Shown: positions 31,870-44,429 of the stretch, piece by piece
How the letters are laid out: every line of letters begins with the position of its first letter
Numbering within the stretch: the first letter of the stretch is position 1
Origin: Lycium barbarum
Lineage: Eukaryota; Streptophyta; Magnoliopsida; Solanales; Solanaceae
DNA length: 64,000 nucleotides
Assembly: GCF_019175385.1 (NCBI RefSeq)
Contig: NC_083341.1
Coordinates: 67,179,800 to 67,243,799 of the forward strand
Direction: 5' to 3'
The notes under the pieces: model-generated
Seen by the model: only the letters and a program-made list of their open reading frames with translations
Database searches by the model: none
Told to the model about the DNA's origin: nothing
Position numbers and translations under genes: made by a program

Positions 31870-34129
31870 TGTCACGACCAACCCGCTATGACTGGTACCC
31901 AACTAAATCCTAGTGGGCGAAACAACACACAAGATCTCTATTCATTCAAGTTTGATTTTATATTAAACAAGTCAACGATTACAATCATTCACGCATCACA
32001 TAACTGAGTAAGTCATGCCATAAAATACTAAAACAAGTGCAGAAGTCTAACTATTACAAATTCCCCAAAATCCGAAAGTCATCGTACAGGACTCTAAGCC
32101 AAAAACACGTCTAAGAAACTGAAATCTATCTAATAAATAACCATAATGTCCAGAATAAGAAAAGACATCATAAGTAGAAGATCTTCGGGAGGCCTGGCAT
32201 GGGAAAGAGCTCATCCCAAAATCTATCCGCAATTATCCTCCACGCTAGATGTGAGGACAAATAGCGGTCTCTACATCAAAATGTGCACTCAAAGAATGCA
32301 GCAAGGTAGTATCAGTACAAACACTATGTACCGGTAAGCATCACATGCCGACTAAGATTAGTATCATGCATATCATATGAAATCACTAAAATAAACAAGC
32401 CAGTCGATACACGAATATCAATATATCACAACAAGTCAGCCACGAACAAACAGCCACAGACAAACACAACTGGTCACCGAATTTCCAAGAATCATAAACA
32501 AGTTAACTACAACGGAGATAAAAGTACACTATACCCCCACTCGCTGTACACACATGCTATCTGATGTCATAGATCAGTAGTCATGACCTGCAGGGGACCC
32601 ATGGTGTCCATATACCACTCGTTCCGGAACACTTCTCGGATCCGAGCATAACCTCCGCTCCGAAACGAACCTCGGACGCGGGATATAACAATAAAGCTCC
32701 CGTTTCCGAAACTATCCTCAGACCACAAGCCCATAACCTAGGCCACATATGTGCCTTGTCATACCTTTTACAGAACAGTGTTTCTTACCTTCTCAATATC
32801 CATATTCACATCATCATTTTATGTCACAACACCCTCGAGAAGACTCTATTAACTTCTCATCACAATACAACCACTGCAGATTAAATCACACAGGAATAAT
32901 GGCATGAAGCCTACACAACATTCAATCACAAACACATAGGAGCTTAACCACACAATATCATGTAATGAATACTAGACATGCTTTCTCCAAATGAAATCAC
33001 AAACATACATTCAACTAACCAAAGTCTAACTCTAGTAAACCGTAACCTACCTCAAAGCAGAGCTGGAACAATGCAAGTCACTCTGCTACAACCTTTCCTT
33101 TCCCCAAAACCTTAGAACGCTCAAAGTCTAGAAATAGAAGGCTCAATGAGTCATAATACTCAATCACAAGTTCCAACGCAAGAATACCCTTCCCTTACCC
33201 CATTCCAAGGGGTGGATGATTTTCTATGTGATAAACAACCTATTTAGACCCTTAGTAATCATTAATCATCAATTTATAACAACATTCTATCAATATTCCC
33301 ATTACAAGCAGTTTTGCAATGCAATACACCATTTTTATAGAACCCTAGGTCTCCAATCACTTAGTTTATGTATCTAAATGTTCAATTTATGACAAATAGA
33401 AACTAACCAATGCATTTAGATGATTACTAAGCGATAATAACCATAACCCATCAAGTTTAGAAGGTTCATTAATATTCTAGGGTTTCTATTTCAATTTCAC
33501 CATTAAAGACCCATAGGGATGATTACAATAATGAAGGGGAAAGGAATGATAGAATGAAAGCAATGGAAATTACCTCACAAGATTGTCTTGACCTAGATTT
33601 AAAATTCTCTCTAATTGTTTGTTGGGAAGTGTGTTGGGGTTTTATGAATGAGAAAATAAAACTAAGGCATTTAAAACTCGGTTACTGCCTCCCGTCGACC
33701 GCGACGGCGGTCGCTACGCCGCTGCAGCGGTCCTGCTATAGCAGTCAAGTGACACTTGACCGCTATAGTGGTCCCCAACTTTCCCACCTGACCGCTATAG
33801 TGGTCGGTTCATCGCTATAGCGGTACCGCCGTAGTGGTCCACCTTCCGTCACAGCGGCCACAAAAGAAATGGTTGGCCGCTTGCAGCGGCCGAGGCACCG
33901 CTATAGCAGTACCGTCGTAGCGGTAATCCCACCGCTGCAACGGTCCAATTTGGGCAGTGAGGTTGGTTTCTGTCCAGTTTTTCCCCCTATCACCCCGCAT
34001 TTCATCCAAGGCCTCAAAACATAAAATGAAACATGCACACATGCAAAAAGACGCCCTACGAATCCACCTGCAGCCTCGGAATTCCTAATGGAGTCCTAAA
34101 TTCCTATAACGACCGGAAAGGTCGTTACA
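31870..34129 (-). mobile_element. 5' LTR of element B (2260 bp)
   Basis: On the plus strand TGTCACGACC ... GGTCGTTACA, adjacent to the PBS. On the minus strand it starts TGTAACGACCTTTCCGGTCG. It contains a cluster of short GC-rich palindromes (33693-33948), a donor-like GTGAG|GTAATTT near 33572, and a looser version of the conserved box (CAGTACAAACACTATGTACCGG near 32314). Related to the B2 LTR at 40416-56766. Confidence 0.9.
33693..33948. repeat. Cluster of 12-bp palindromes in B LTR
   Basis: Includes the perfect palindromes CCGCTGCAGCGG (33719-33730) and CTGCTATAGCAG (33733-33744), and many near copies of CCGCTATAGTGGT. Similar clusters are in the truncated 3' LTR (about 20740-20800) and in B2 (56215-56440). 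Confidence 0.85.
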
Positions 34130-35802
34130 AATACCATTCACCTCAAGTTAAATACTAAAACCCCAATGATAGTAAGCCTTAAACCATTTAGACAAATCAT
34201 TTTACGTACATTCTATAATACCTTATCAATCACTTGAATACTAGCCATATGATTCATCCTAGGTATCATTCTATCGTTTCTTAGTGCTCTTTAGAAGCTA
34301 TCATCTTAGTTTACCTTATGCCAGCTTCTACACATCAATTCTGACCACATAAAACTATCAACATGTTCATCTTAAACGACTTATAATCCCTTTGGCCACG
34401 CCTCAAAAACCATCGGTCTCATTTCATCCTAAGTGACAACCTGCCACCTATCAGCATTAGTAAAGAGTCATCAATACAATTTATCTTAACTAGATATATT
34501 AACCTCCTCAAGCCAAATTGGGAACTCGACCCTAAAATTAAGACATCGTATGGGAATACCGATTCACACATTCTATATTAACATGGCTTGTCCTAAGGGA
34601 CGCTCTATGGCTCAATAGAGGCACCTGAATATCGTTAGTGTGTTTCACTTTACATTACGCTCTACATCCCGTAACGTTTAAATGGACATTAGCCATAAGA
34701 AATCATTTACCTTAAGTAATGTTCTATAGTCCCATAACTATCTATGTAAATTCTCGGCGTGCTTTTTTTAATCTAAAGGTTTGTAACTTCTCAACTACAC
34801 TCTAAGAGTCATCATACACTTCATTGTAAGTTCCATTCCTCCTAGACAATGTTCTATAAATCCCTTCAATCATACTCTGTAAACTATCAAAACCATCACA
34901 CTTAAGGGAAACTCTAATCCCATCATCGCAACTTGGAATTCGACTCTAGGAGTAATACGCTTGAATAACAACTGATTATAGATATACAAGATCTTTTAGG
35001 AGGGTAGGACTTATGACATAGATTCAGAACATAAGCTCTAAGCTTCATAAATCTTGTGGGGGAACAATAAAGACATGTCATGCCATAGTGGTGAATAAGG
35101 GAACTGGCCTTACGTACCTTTGAAACCAAGCTTCAAGGGTGACACTAAAATCCGCCTTTTTACACATCAATCTACAACAAGAAAATAACACTCGCATCAG
35201 CAAGAGAAACATACCAACTAGCTAGTAAGCGACAAGCTCATTCTATGAAAAATCGAACGACATCTCCCTTATTCCTTTTACGTTCACAACAACAGCAATA
35301 ACATCCAACAACTACACCTCCAGGACCTTTATATAATCAAATCAGCCCCAACATACTGCATATCACAGAACTAATAATTCAACTATATCATCTAACCCTT
35401 CAACTTACAACTTATAACAACTAGCACATATAAATCATCAAACTAATTCATACCCATAATGCTCATACGTCCAGTATCTCAATCATAATAAGAACAACCC
35501 CCAACCATAACACAACACCCCCAACCACACACAACATGCTCACAACTCAACTTTAACATCCAAGCATGTATAAAGATTAATTTAGCTTACACATATGGAA
35601 AGGTGGAAGATTCTTACCTCTAATGTCAAGAACGGGCTCTATCTTCACTTCAATTCAACTAAAGGAAAACTCTAATCCCAGCAACCAAATGGGAAAGAGG
35701 TGTAGCACCAACACCATGGAATTTTCCCCTTGCTGCCTAGTTAATGAAGAGGACACTTAGAACCCTAAATAGAATCAAGTGACAACTGCCTTATTTTTGT
35801 GA

Positions 35803-35803
35803 A

Positions 35804-35836
<33 letters not shown>

Positions 35837-35962
35837 AGTACCTTAAGATATAGAGGAGGAAAGGAGAGGCATCCATGGCTGCCATGGAAGCTTAAAGTTC
35901 AACATGGAGAAGAGAGAGAAAAAGGGAACATCCAGGGTTTCCCTTGCTGGTTGAGAAAAGGT

Positions 35963-35998
<36 letters not shown>
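35803..35998. repeat. Two (GA)n microsatellites
   Basis: GA runs at 35803-35837 and 35970-35998, separated by non-repetitive purine-rich DNA, in the likely transcribed-leader position of J (CT-rich on the minus strand). Confidence 0.9.
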
Positions 35999-36003
<5 letters not shown>

Positions 36004-36052
36004 TAATGAGAAAAATGGAAAAAATGAATCAGATTCTTAGATTATTTCTTTG

Positions 36053-36236
36053 TTGACCAACCTCATTTTTTTCCTTTTCCCCTTTTCCCCTTTTTAATCT
36101 GGTCCACAAATGTTCAAGCAGGTGACGCACCTGCTTGTTCTTTGTTGATCACTCCTTATTTTTTTCCTTTTCCCCTTTTTCCCCTTTTAATCTAGTCCAC
36201 AAATGTTCAAGCAGGTGACACACCTACTTGTTTATT
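36053..36236. repeat. 92-bp tandem duplication in J
   Basis: Two adjacent copies start at 36053 and 36145. Each has a TTTTTTCCTTTTCCCC tract followed by GTCCACAAATGTTCAAGCAG and an inverted AGCAGGTG/CACCTGCT pair. Confidence 0.88.
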
Positions 36237-36665
36237 AAACAAAAATCTGGTCCTCTCCTTTATTAAGTACGTGATGCACCTACTCGTCAATTTCTCAAGC
36301 TAGACAGTTGCTGGTTTTCTCTAAACACATGTGTCATCTTCATTTTAATAAGTAGGACATAAAACAAGAAGGACAAGAAATAACTAGGTCAAGCAAGTAG
36401 GACGTGTAAGCAAGTACCTCAAGTAAGTAGGACGAGTCAGTAGTAGCTCAAGCACGTAAGGCATCTAAGAAAATAGGTGAAACAAATAGGTGAAGCTAGT
36501 CATCTACCTTTGTCCGACGTCTCATTTGTTTGTCACCTTAACCAGACTTAACATTGCCATACACTTGGATCCTTAGGATTAACAATAACTTTATTCTTCC
36601 ACAGTTAAGTAACATCTTTGACTTCAACTTAGTCATACACACGGTGAGAAGTACGGGTTTCTACA

Positions 36666-38905
36666 GGGTGGCATGATTCCCAAGGCATTCAGATGAGATT
36701 AGGGTAAGAAAATTGAATTTTTAGAAGTGCTTAAGTGTTGGGTTGACCAAAGTCAACATCGAGAGTAGATGAGTCTTTTTGGAGATTTCATCGACTCCAG
36801 TAGGTTCATAATGTCGATTATGACTGGTTGAGTAGTTGGTTCGGTTCCCGAGGGACTCAAGGACATTTTGGTCTTTTGGTTTGAAATCTAGTTTTATGAG
36901 TTTTAAATTTGACCTCGATCAACACCGGGTCAAGATGACTTCTTCTAGAAATCACCAGGGTGCAAGTGAGTTTGTAATATGTTTTAGAACTGGTTTACAT
37001 ATTTGGGTTATGTCTGGGAGGTTGCGGATTAGTCTCAAGGGTTGGATCGAAGTTTTGAACATTGCAGCTTTTGTTGGTTTCTGGTGTCTCGCTTCTGCGA
37101 GACTTGGGCCAAACCTACAGAGCCACACCTATGTGTGGTGGGCCTTAGGTGCGAGATTGGGTATGTTGTACCTAGCCCGCTTCTTCGTGAATTGGGTCGC
37201 AGAAGCACGGCCGCCCCTACGTGAAGATGTCTGTAGCTGCGGACTTGGGCTAGATAAGTGGACCTCACTGGTACGAGGGAAGGAGGCGCAGAAGTGGGCC
37301 TGCTTCTGTGAGGATTGCTGAGCAAATTAGATATTTATTTTCCCAATTTTATTTTGGTTCATTCATTCACATATTTGGAACTTGGGAGCTCGGTTTAAGG
37401 TGATTTTGGGGGATTTTGTAAGATTCATCTATTAGGTAAGTTTTTAAGCTTCATATTTCGATTATATCATGGATTATTAAGAGTTTTCAAGCTATAGATC
37501 ATGATTTCAGGTTGGGGATTTTGGGGTTTATGAATCCTAGGCTTAAGATAAGATTTTCTTCATTTGAGCACGAAATTGGTGTTGGATTTGATTGATTTTT
37601 GGGATATAGGCTTCATAGATGTGGGTAAACTAATTTTGGGTTGAATTTCCTATTTTTCCCTTGTGGCTCGGAATCCTATTTTGGTTGACTTTTGGGTTTC
37701 AGAACTAAAGTATAGCTTTATGGGTATTGTTGGATTTGTATGACTTCAGAGAATACTAATATTACCCTATTTAACCCGATTTTGCAATAAAATTAGGATT
37801 TTGACCTTCAGAGTTTGGAACTAGGTATTTCGGTTGAATTTCTAGACCCGAATATTTTATATTGAAATATTAGTACCGATTGACTCGTATTCTTACGTAC
37901 AATCCGTGTTTGAACAGATTGGGATTATTTGGAGGCGTTACAAAAAGGCAAGACTTTGTTGTGATTCTCGGACTCCTATTCTAGGCATGTTGAGACTTTT
38001 GACCTTAACTTAAGCATCATGGTTGGTTTAATTGGACTAATAAGAGGGGATAATGGGGTAACTAAAGGGAGTCCCGATACTTGTGAGGTGACGAGCATTT
38101 GCATCGGGTACTGGGCCATGATATGGATAGTTGCGTAATTTCAATTCTATAGTCCCGTCTGAATGCCATGTTTTGGGCATTAGCTAATAGCATATACTTC
38201 TTGTGTTTGTGATTGGGATATGAGGTCTCTTATTTATTGCTTCTATGCTTATTACCGGTCCTATCTTTGATTGTATGTTCTCATCACTCCTAATTACTCG
38301 TTTAAAAATGGAAAAGAGATAAAGATTGAGTCTTTATTTCTTAAATTGATTTCTTATGGTTGTGCATGTCATATTCATGCTTTATATAGTATCTCATGTG
38401 CTTTTGAGGATACAATTGTGATGTTTGAGATTCCGGATGGAGTGATGATAGTATTTGAGCCAAATTGGCTAGATGATAGGTGATGTGAGCCTAAGGGCTG
38501 AGTATTGTGATTTGGAGCGTACGGGGCTAAGTTTTGGAAGCCTAAAATGGTTGAGACCCAATGTGATTTGGGAGATTTATGAATTTCGAGTTGGTATATA
38601 GACCTCGCGAGTCCCCTATGGGTCACGATTCATAGAATTTGATCGTGTGTGTACCGGGAGATGGAAAAGGCCTTGCATTGCATATTATTTGTATATCATT
38701 ACACTTGATGGTTCATTCTTGTTGTATGACTTATTGACTTCTTATTGGATTACCTTAAATGCCCTTTGATAATTAGTGAACTTGAGGATTTATCTAGGCT
38801 TGTAACCGGAGATTATTGCATTTATTATGATTATTAGTATTGAGGACTAATAGTAGTTAAGTGTGGAAGTAGTATTTGTAGGCCAACCCTCATCTCCATT
38901 TTCGT
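36666..38905 (+). mobile_element. 5' LTR of element C (5'-truncated)
   Basis: From 36669 it aligns with the 3' LTR from 39181 onwards (GGGTTGACCAAAGTCAACAT, CTTCTGCGAGACTTGGGC, GATTATATCATGGATTATTA). The first ~100 LTR bases are missing at the junction with J. The LTR end and PBS are not identifiable before the chromodomain stub. An open frame of 161 codons at 36836-37321 is broken in the second LTR copy and not protein-like. Confidence 0.78.
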
Positions 38906-39081
38906 TAGGGTCAGTTGACAATTACTTCGGTAAATGTTCAATGGAGGCATTGATTGGTCGAGAAGGCTACTTGGGAGAATGAGTCGGATATACAAAGTAG
39001 ATATCCTCAGCTTTTTGGCGATTTGGGTATTTCATTTGTCTTTTATGTTAGAGGACGAATATGTGTTTAAGTGGTGGGTGA
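38906..39081 (+). pseudogene. Chromodomain stub and PPT region of element C
   Basis: About 150 bases resemble the chromodomain end of Tekay-like integrases (VQWR at 38935, ATWEN near 38970, YPQLFGDLG near 39005) but need a frame change. A short G-rich stretch and TGTAACG follow. All gag-pol sequence between this stub and the 5' LTR is gone. Confidence 0.72.
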
Positions 39082-40415
39082 TGTAACGATCCGTTAGGTT
39101 ATTTTTGTTGTTTCACCTATTTTGCCCCTGTTGACCCTTCCCCTAGTCTATTTATGGTATATTTGACCTGTGGGGATGAGTGGCATGATTCTCGAGTCAT
39201 TCAGATGAGATTTGGGTTAGAAAATGGAAGTGTTAGAAGTCCTTAAGTGTTGGGTTGACCAAAGTCAACATTGAGGGTAGATGAGTCTTTTTGGAGATTT
39301 CGTTAATTCCATTAGGTCCGGAATGTCGATTATGACTTGGTTGAGTAGTTGGTTCGATTCGCGAGGTACTCGGGGGCTTTTTAGTTTTTTGGTTGGAAAT
39401 CTAATTTCATGAGTTTTGGATTTGACCTCGGTCAACACCGGGTCAAGTGACCTCATTTGGAAATTCCAAGGGCGCGAGTGAGTTCGTTGCGTGTTTTAGT
39501 ACTGGTTTGCATATTTGGTTTATGTCCAGGAGATTCCGGATGAGTTTCGGGGGTTAGATCGAAGTTTGAAACATTGTGGATTTTGTTGGTTTCTAGTGTC
39601 TCGCTTCTGCGAGACTTGGGCAGCACCAGCAGAGCCGCACCTACGCGTAATGGATCGCAGGTACGAGATTGGGTATGTTGGGCCAAGCCCGCCTATGCGT
39701 GAATTGGACTGTAGGAGCGAGGCTGCCCCTGCGCGAAGATGTTCACATCTACGGACTTGGGCTGGTTAAGTGGACCTCGCTGGTGCGAGGGAAGGAGCGC
39801 AAAAGCAGGCCTGCTTCTACAGAATTTTGTCCGCTTCTGCGAGGATCGCTTACCAAATTAGATATTTATTTTTCCAATTTGAGTTTGGTTCATTCATTCA
39901 CATATTTAGAACTTGGGAACTCAGTTTAAGGTGATTTTGGGGGATTTTGCTAGATTCGTATATTGGGTAAGTTTCTAACCTTTGTATTTCGATTATATCA
40001 TGGATTATTAAGCGTTTTCATGCTAGAAATCGTGATTTTAGGTTGGGGATTTGGGGGTTTATGACCCCTAGGCTTAAGATAAAAATTTCTTTGTTTGAGC
40101 ACAAAATTGATGTTGGATTTGATTGATTTTTGGGATATAGGCTCCATATATGTTGGGTAAACTAATTTTGGGTTGAATTTCCTATTTTTCCCTTGTGGCT
40201 CGGAATCCTATTTTTGGGTGACATTTGGGTTTCAGAACTAAAGCACAGCTTTATGGGTATCGTTGGATTCATATGACTTCATAGAATACTAATTTGACCC
40301 TATTTAACCCAATTTTGCAACAAAATTATGATTTTGACCTTCGGGGTTTTTGGGTTGACTTTCTTGACCCGAATCTTTTATATGGCAATATAGGGACCGA
40401 TTGACTCATATTCAT
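39082..40415 (+). mobile_element. 3' LTR of element C (cut by element B2)
   Basis: Starts TGTAACGATCCGTTAGG after a GTGGTGGGTGA purine stretch and matches the first LTR of C. It stops at ATATTCAT where B2 (TGTCACGACCC) begins; in the other copy the sequence continues. Confidence 0.85.
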
Positions 40416-40544
40416 TGTCACGACCCAACCCGCCATGATTGGCACCCACACTACCTCCTAGTGGGCGAACCAATACGCTTAACCATCTACTCATTGAAAG
40501 TCCATTTTTACTTAGCCAATTCATTCAGTTCACAATAATCAAAC

Positions 40545-43500
40545 TGTTATATCCCGTGTTTTCGCACATTTGGAAAATTAGAAATAATATTGACTTGTAT
40601 GAAATAAAGTCATAATTGATTACATCTAGCACTTGAGTTGTTTGAAAGAATATTAATATGGAAGTGTCGAGGAAGGCTAAGGGCAAAACGTGGAATTTCG
40701 GAAATTAGTTTCGGGAATTGCAAAAATAAAATTTGTAGCCAATTGGGCTTGTAAAATAAGAAGCCAAATGAAGCCCATTTTCCTTGAAGGGTGGCCCAAG
40801 CCCATGGCCTTATTATATTTACCATGTGATTAATTAACTAAGGGACCATATTATATATTATATATCATCTTCATCTTATCTTTTAGAAGACTTAAGATAA
40901 GAAGCAAGCAAGAAACAAGAAAAAAAAGAAGAGGGTTCGGGTTTGCCATGGAAATTTCACCCTAAAAAATATTGTGTTAAAAATTTGTATTTTGTGGTTT
41001 TCTTACTAAATTGAGTAGCCTCTTCAACTTGGTGTAGTTGGTTTGGAGAAAGGAGCCCTTGGTTTATCAAAGTGAGCACAAATTCTAGTGAAGAAGACTA
41101 GAAAATAAGGTAAGAATTTATCTCTTTTTATTGTGTTATGATGTTTCGTTTGTGTTGTAGTATGTGGGAATGAGTTGATTGTATGGAAAAATGGAAGATT
41201 TCAAAGTGGGTTTGGAATATGGTGTGTAGCCGTGAGGGTATATATGTTGTATACCTATAATGTGTTGAATTATGTTATATTCTAGTTGTGGTTGTGGTGA
41301 AATGCATGTTCGAAATGAAAATTGAATGAATTTGATAGAAGTTGGTAGTGGGGTGTTTGGCCGTGTGGTATGGAGTGTGTGGAATGGAAATGGATTAAGT
41401 TTGTTTAGTGTGTTAGTTGTGTTATTGTGATTCTTGCAATGTAAATGAAAGTAAAATGATATGAGTTTGCTTTGAAATGGAATGTAGGAACTTATGTCGC
41501 TTAAGTATGATTTTACGACATTATGAAAATGAAGTTATTAGGTTGCTAATTATGATGATCATTGATAGATTTGGAAGTTGGAAACATGTTATGAATATGT
41601 ATGCCAAAGATTAGAAGTTTTGAATGAGTTATGACTTTGGCGGAAAGTTTGTATATTATGTATATCGTGTGTATAATTTAAGGAAACGATATGAAATGCT
41701 TCTAAACTATGTTTTGGTGATCTAGATTGATAATGAATGTGAAATCATTGAGATTAGTTTGAAAGTTAAGGTTAAAGTGAAGGTTATGACATTGTGTTGA
41801 AAAGATGGCTAAATAAGTTATATTGCGTTTATAGTGATTGTTGTTGTTGTTGATGTTTGTTGTTGGGTTGATGTTGATAGTTTTGAACCGAGTTGAATTC
41901 TCGAGGGTGCTATATGTATAGGGGAGGTGCTGCCGAAATTTCGGTAGACATATATGAGTTAAGTTGAATTCGTAGCATCAAAACTCACAATTGGTAAATG
42001 TGACCATTTGCAGATTCTCGACGAAACGGGGAGTGAGCTTGGATAGGCGTGCAAAGCTCAAAAGGTATGTAAAGCTACCCCGATCCTTCTTTTGGCATGC
42101 CTAAGTGTATTAGAATCGAATTCGGGCCTCGAAAGACTTTCTGCCCCTCGGAAATCCGCAAGTGAAAATATCACTTTTTCTTCCAGTAAGATTGAACTCT
42201 TTTGGTATGCTTTCTTGGAAATTATGCAAACTTTCTCTAAACTCCTTGGAAAGCTATAGAATGTCCGTAGAACCTTTATAGGTGACCCCATAAGCTTAAA
42301 GGGCGTAGTTTGAGCCCACCGCCTTGCTTGCTCCGAGGTGGGCCCACTATTCCCGGTTTTGCCCATATTGTACTCAAGTCTTACTTTCGAGCGGTTTTTG
42401 AAAGAAATGTTTTGACTACCATTCTAATTACCTAACAAACGTTGTATTAAATATTCCATTAAGTCTGATAAATTGTTTGACACTCGAAACGACTTCAGAA
42501 AGGTTATACTCTGTAATTCATTATGATATCCGAAACTCATTTACTATGATCTCTTCCGACTTCATTGGATCGGTTTGTCTTTGTTATGCCTCATCGAGTC
42601 TATGGAAACATTTATGATATTTTAATTGCATTAGTCTCTCACTACTCCATTCGTGGATGCCCCAATGTTTCCCACACTGAGCCCGGGCCAGGATATGTTG
42701 TCAAGCGTGATCTTTTGCATTGTGAGGGGGCAGGTATACGCGTACATGGGTTTGTGGAGTATGCTGTGCCATGTACGCTTGTTCTGATATGATTTGCTAT
42801 GGCCATTTGATATGACAGATTATGTTACGGGGTTATGCCCCTGTTCTGATTCTTCTGTGTTGTGGCACCACCGTCGGGAGGGTGGCCACGTTCTGTCTGT
42901 CGAGTCCCTTGGCAGGGGCCGGATTCGATATGACATATGTTTCTGTATGCACTCTGCATGTTTTGAAAATATGTATCTGATACTTTGGTTTTTCTGTTTA
43001 CTCTTTGTACGTTCTGTAACAGTTATGATTTTGTTTCTGTAATTCAGGCTTTACATATTCAGTACATATTTCGTACTGACCCCCTTTCTTCGGGGGCTGC
43101 GTTTCCATGCCGCGCAGGTATTGACGACAGGTTTGCTGATCCGTCCGCTTAGGATCTTATTCTTCCATTTTGGAGCGCTCTTTTATTCAGAGCCATCTTT
43201 TGGTACAGTCTGTCACTTCTATATATGTATATTCTCGTTCATGGGTACGGCGGGGCCCTGTCCCGTCATATGATTCTGTCGGTCTGTTTAAAGGTCTGTG
43301 GACATGTTTGTGGGTTGGGGTCTTTCTGTACAGATGTGTGTATATGTTGTGTTTGGGCGATCCCATTCGCCGCAGCGGCCGGTCCGCATATATTTAAATG
43401 TTGCTTTGTTGGCCCTGTGTGGCCTTTGTTGGTATTTTCTGCGTGCAGGGTATATGGGATAGTTCGTAAAACAAAGGAAACTCTGCCGAAATTTTCCTGC

Positions 43501-43645
43501 AAAATTATCTAAATTTGAAATAAAGCCTTGTCGGCTTCTGCTATATACTTGAATGTGTTGGATAAAAATTGAGATAGCATTTGATAAATGTGTTTGGGTG
43601 CCCAGATCGGGCACTAGTCACGGCCTACGGGGTTGGGTCGTGACA
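40545..43645 (+). mobile_element. Solo LTR 2, A-type (3101 bp)
   Basis: TGTTATATCCCGTG to GGGTCGTGACA with matching 5-bp flanks and no internal region. Conserved layout: TATA-rich stretch near 40850, AATAAG|GTAAGA at 41109/41110, CCGAAATTTCGG at 41933-41944, ACCATTTGCAG at 42013, a 51-nt block 42014-42064, AAAG|GTATGTAA at 42064/42065, hairpin CAGTACATATTTCGTACTGA near 43059-43078, and GCCGCGCAG|GT at 43117/43118. Closely related to the solo LTR at 21296. Confidence 0.95.
42014..42064 (+). other. Candidate 51-nt leader exon in solo LTR 2
   Basis: Bounded by GACCATTTGCAG and GTATGTAAAG. Contains TCGACGAAACGGGGAG, as in the other A-type LTRs. The flanking candidate introns would be 41110-42013 and 42065-43117. 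Confidence 0.45.
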
Positions 43646-44379
43646 CAAACGCAAGATTAAGCCAAAAGTGGTCATGCCATAAAACGATAATGTAAATGCG
43701 TAAGTCCTAACTATTATATCCCCAAAATTCGAAAGTCACCGTACAAGGATTAATCCAAAACATGTCTAAGGAAATCCATACTGTCTAGAATAAATAAACA
43801 TCAATGTCTAGAATGGAAATAGACATTAAATAAAGGAAGATCTTCGGGTGGCCTGGCACGGATGGAAGCTCACCCTCAATCTGTCGGCAAATGGCCTCAA
43901 AATAAATATGAGGTTGTGTAGCTGTCTCTGGATCACAATCTGCACTTAAAAAGAATGCAGAAAGGTAGTATCAGTAAAAACACTATGTACCGGTGGATTG
44001 AAATCATAGGTCGACTAAGATTAGTATCATACATGAATCATAAAATCAATAAAATCGACAGACCAGTCAACAACACATAATCAGATAACTAGCAATCAAG
44101 TCCACCAATGATATTAACAATCAAGTCAACGAAAACAAGCAATGGAATAAACCTCACAACAACATTCTCACTTACTCAGTCACTGATCACTCCCGTACAT
44201 ACATGTTAATTAGTGTCTTTGCCCAATAGCTATGACCTGAAGGGCACCCATGGTGTCCATGTACCCTCACCCTGGAATCTTACCTCGGATCACGAGCCTT
44301 TAACTTAAGCCACATCCTCACCCCCTGTCAAATGTGCCCAAAATCTTGGTCACATCCTCACCCCCTTTCAAATGCGCCT

Positions 44380-44382
<3 letters not shown>

Positions 44383-44426
<44 letters not shown>
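44383..44426. repeat. (TA)n microsatellite in B2 LTR
   Basis: Pure TA run of about 44 bases. Confidence 0.95.

Positions 44427-44429
<3 letters not shown>

Larger units (their letters stand above)
34130..36665 (-). mobile_element. Old minus-strand LTR-like sequence (J)
   Basis: No genes. The plus strand ends GTACGGGTTTCTACA at 36665, which on the minus strand is TGTAGAAACCCGTAC, a plausible LTR start. A donor-like AAAG|GTACGTAAGG lies near 35118 and AGAG|GTAAGAATC near 35617 on the minus strand, like the other LTRs here. The left end is unclear because element B joins it. AT-rich and degenerate. Confidence 0.5.
40540..43650. repeat. Target-site duplication CAAAC around solo LTR 2
   Basis: CAAAC at 40540-40544 and 43646-43650. 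Confidence 0.95.

Noticed and set aside
36836..37321. 161-residue plus-strand open frame
   Set aside because: Lies within the element C LTR; the homologous part of the second LTR (39340-39840) is not open and there are no known motifs.
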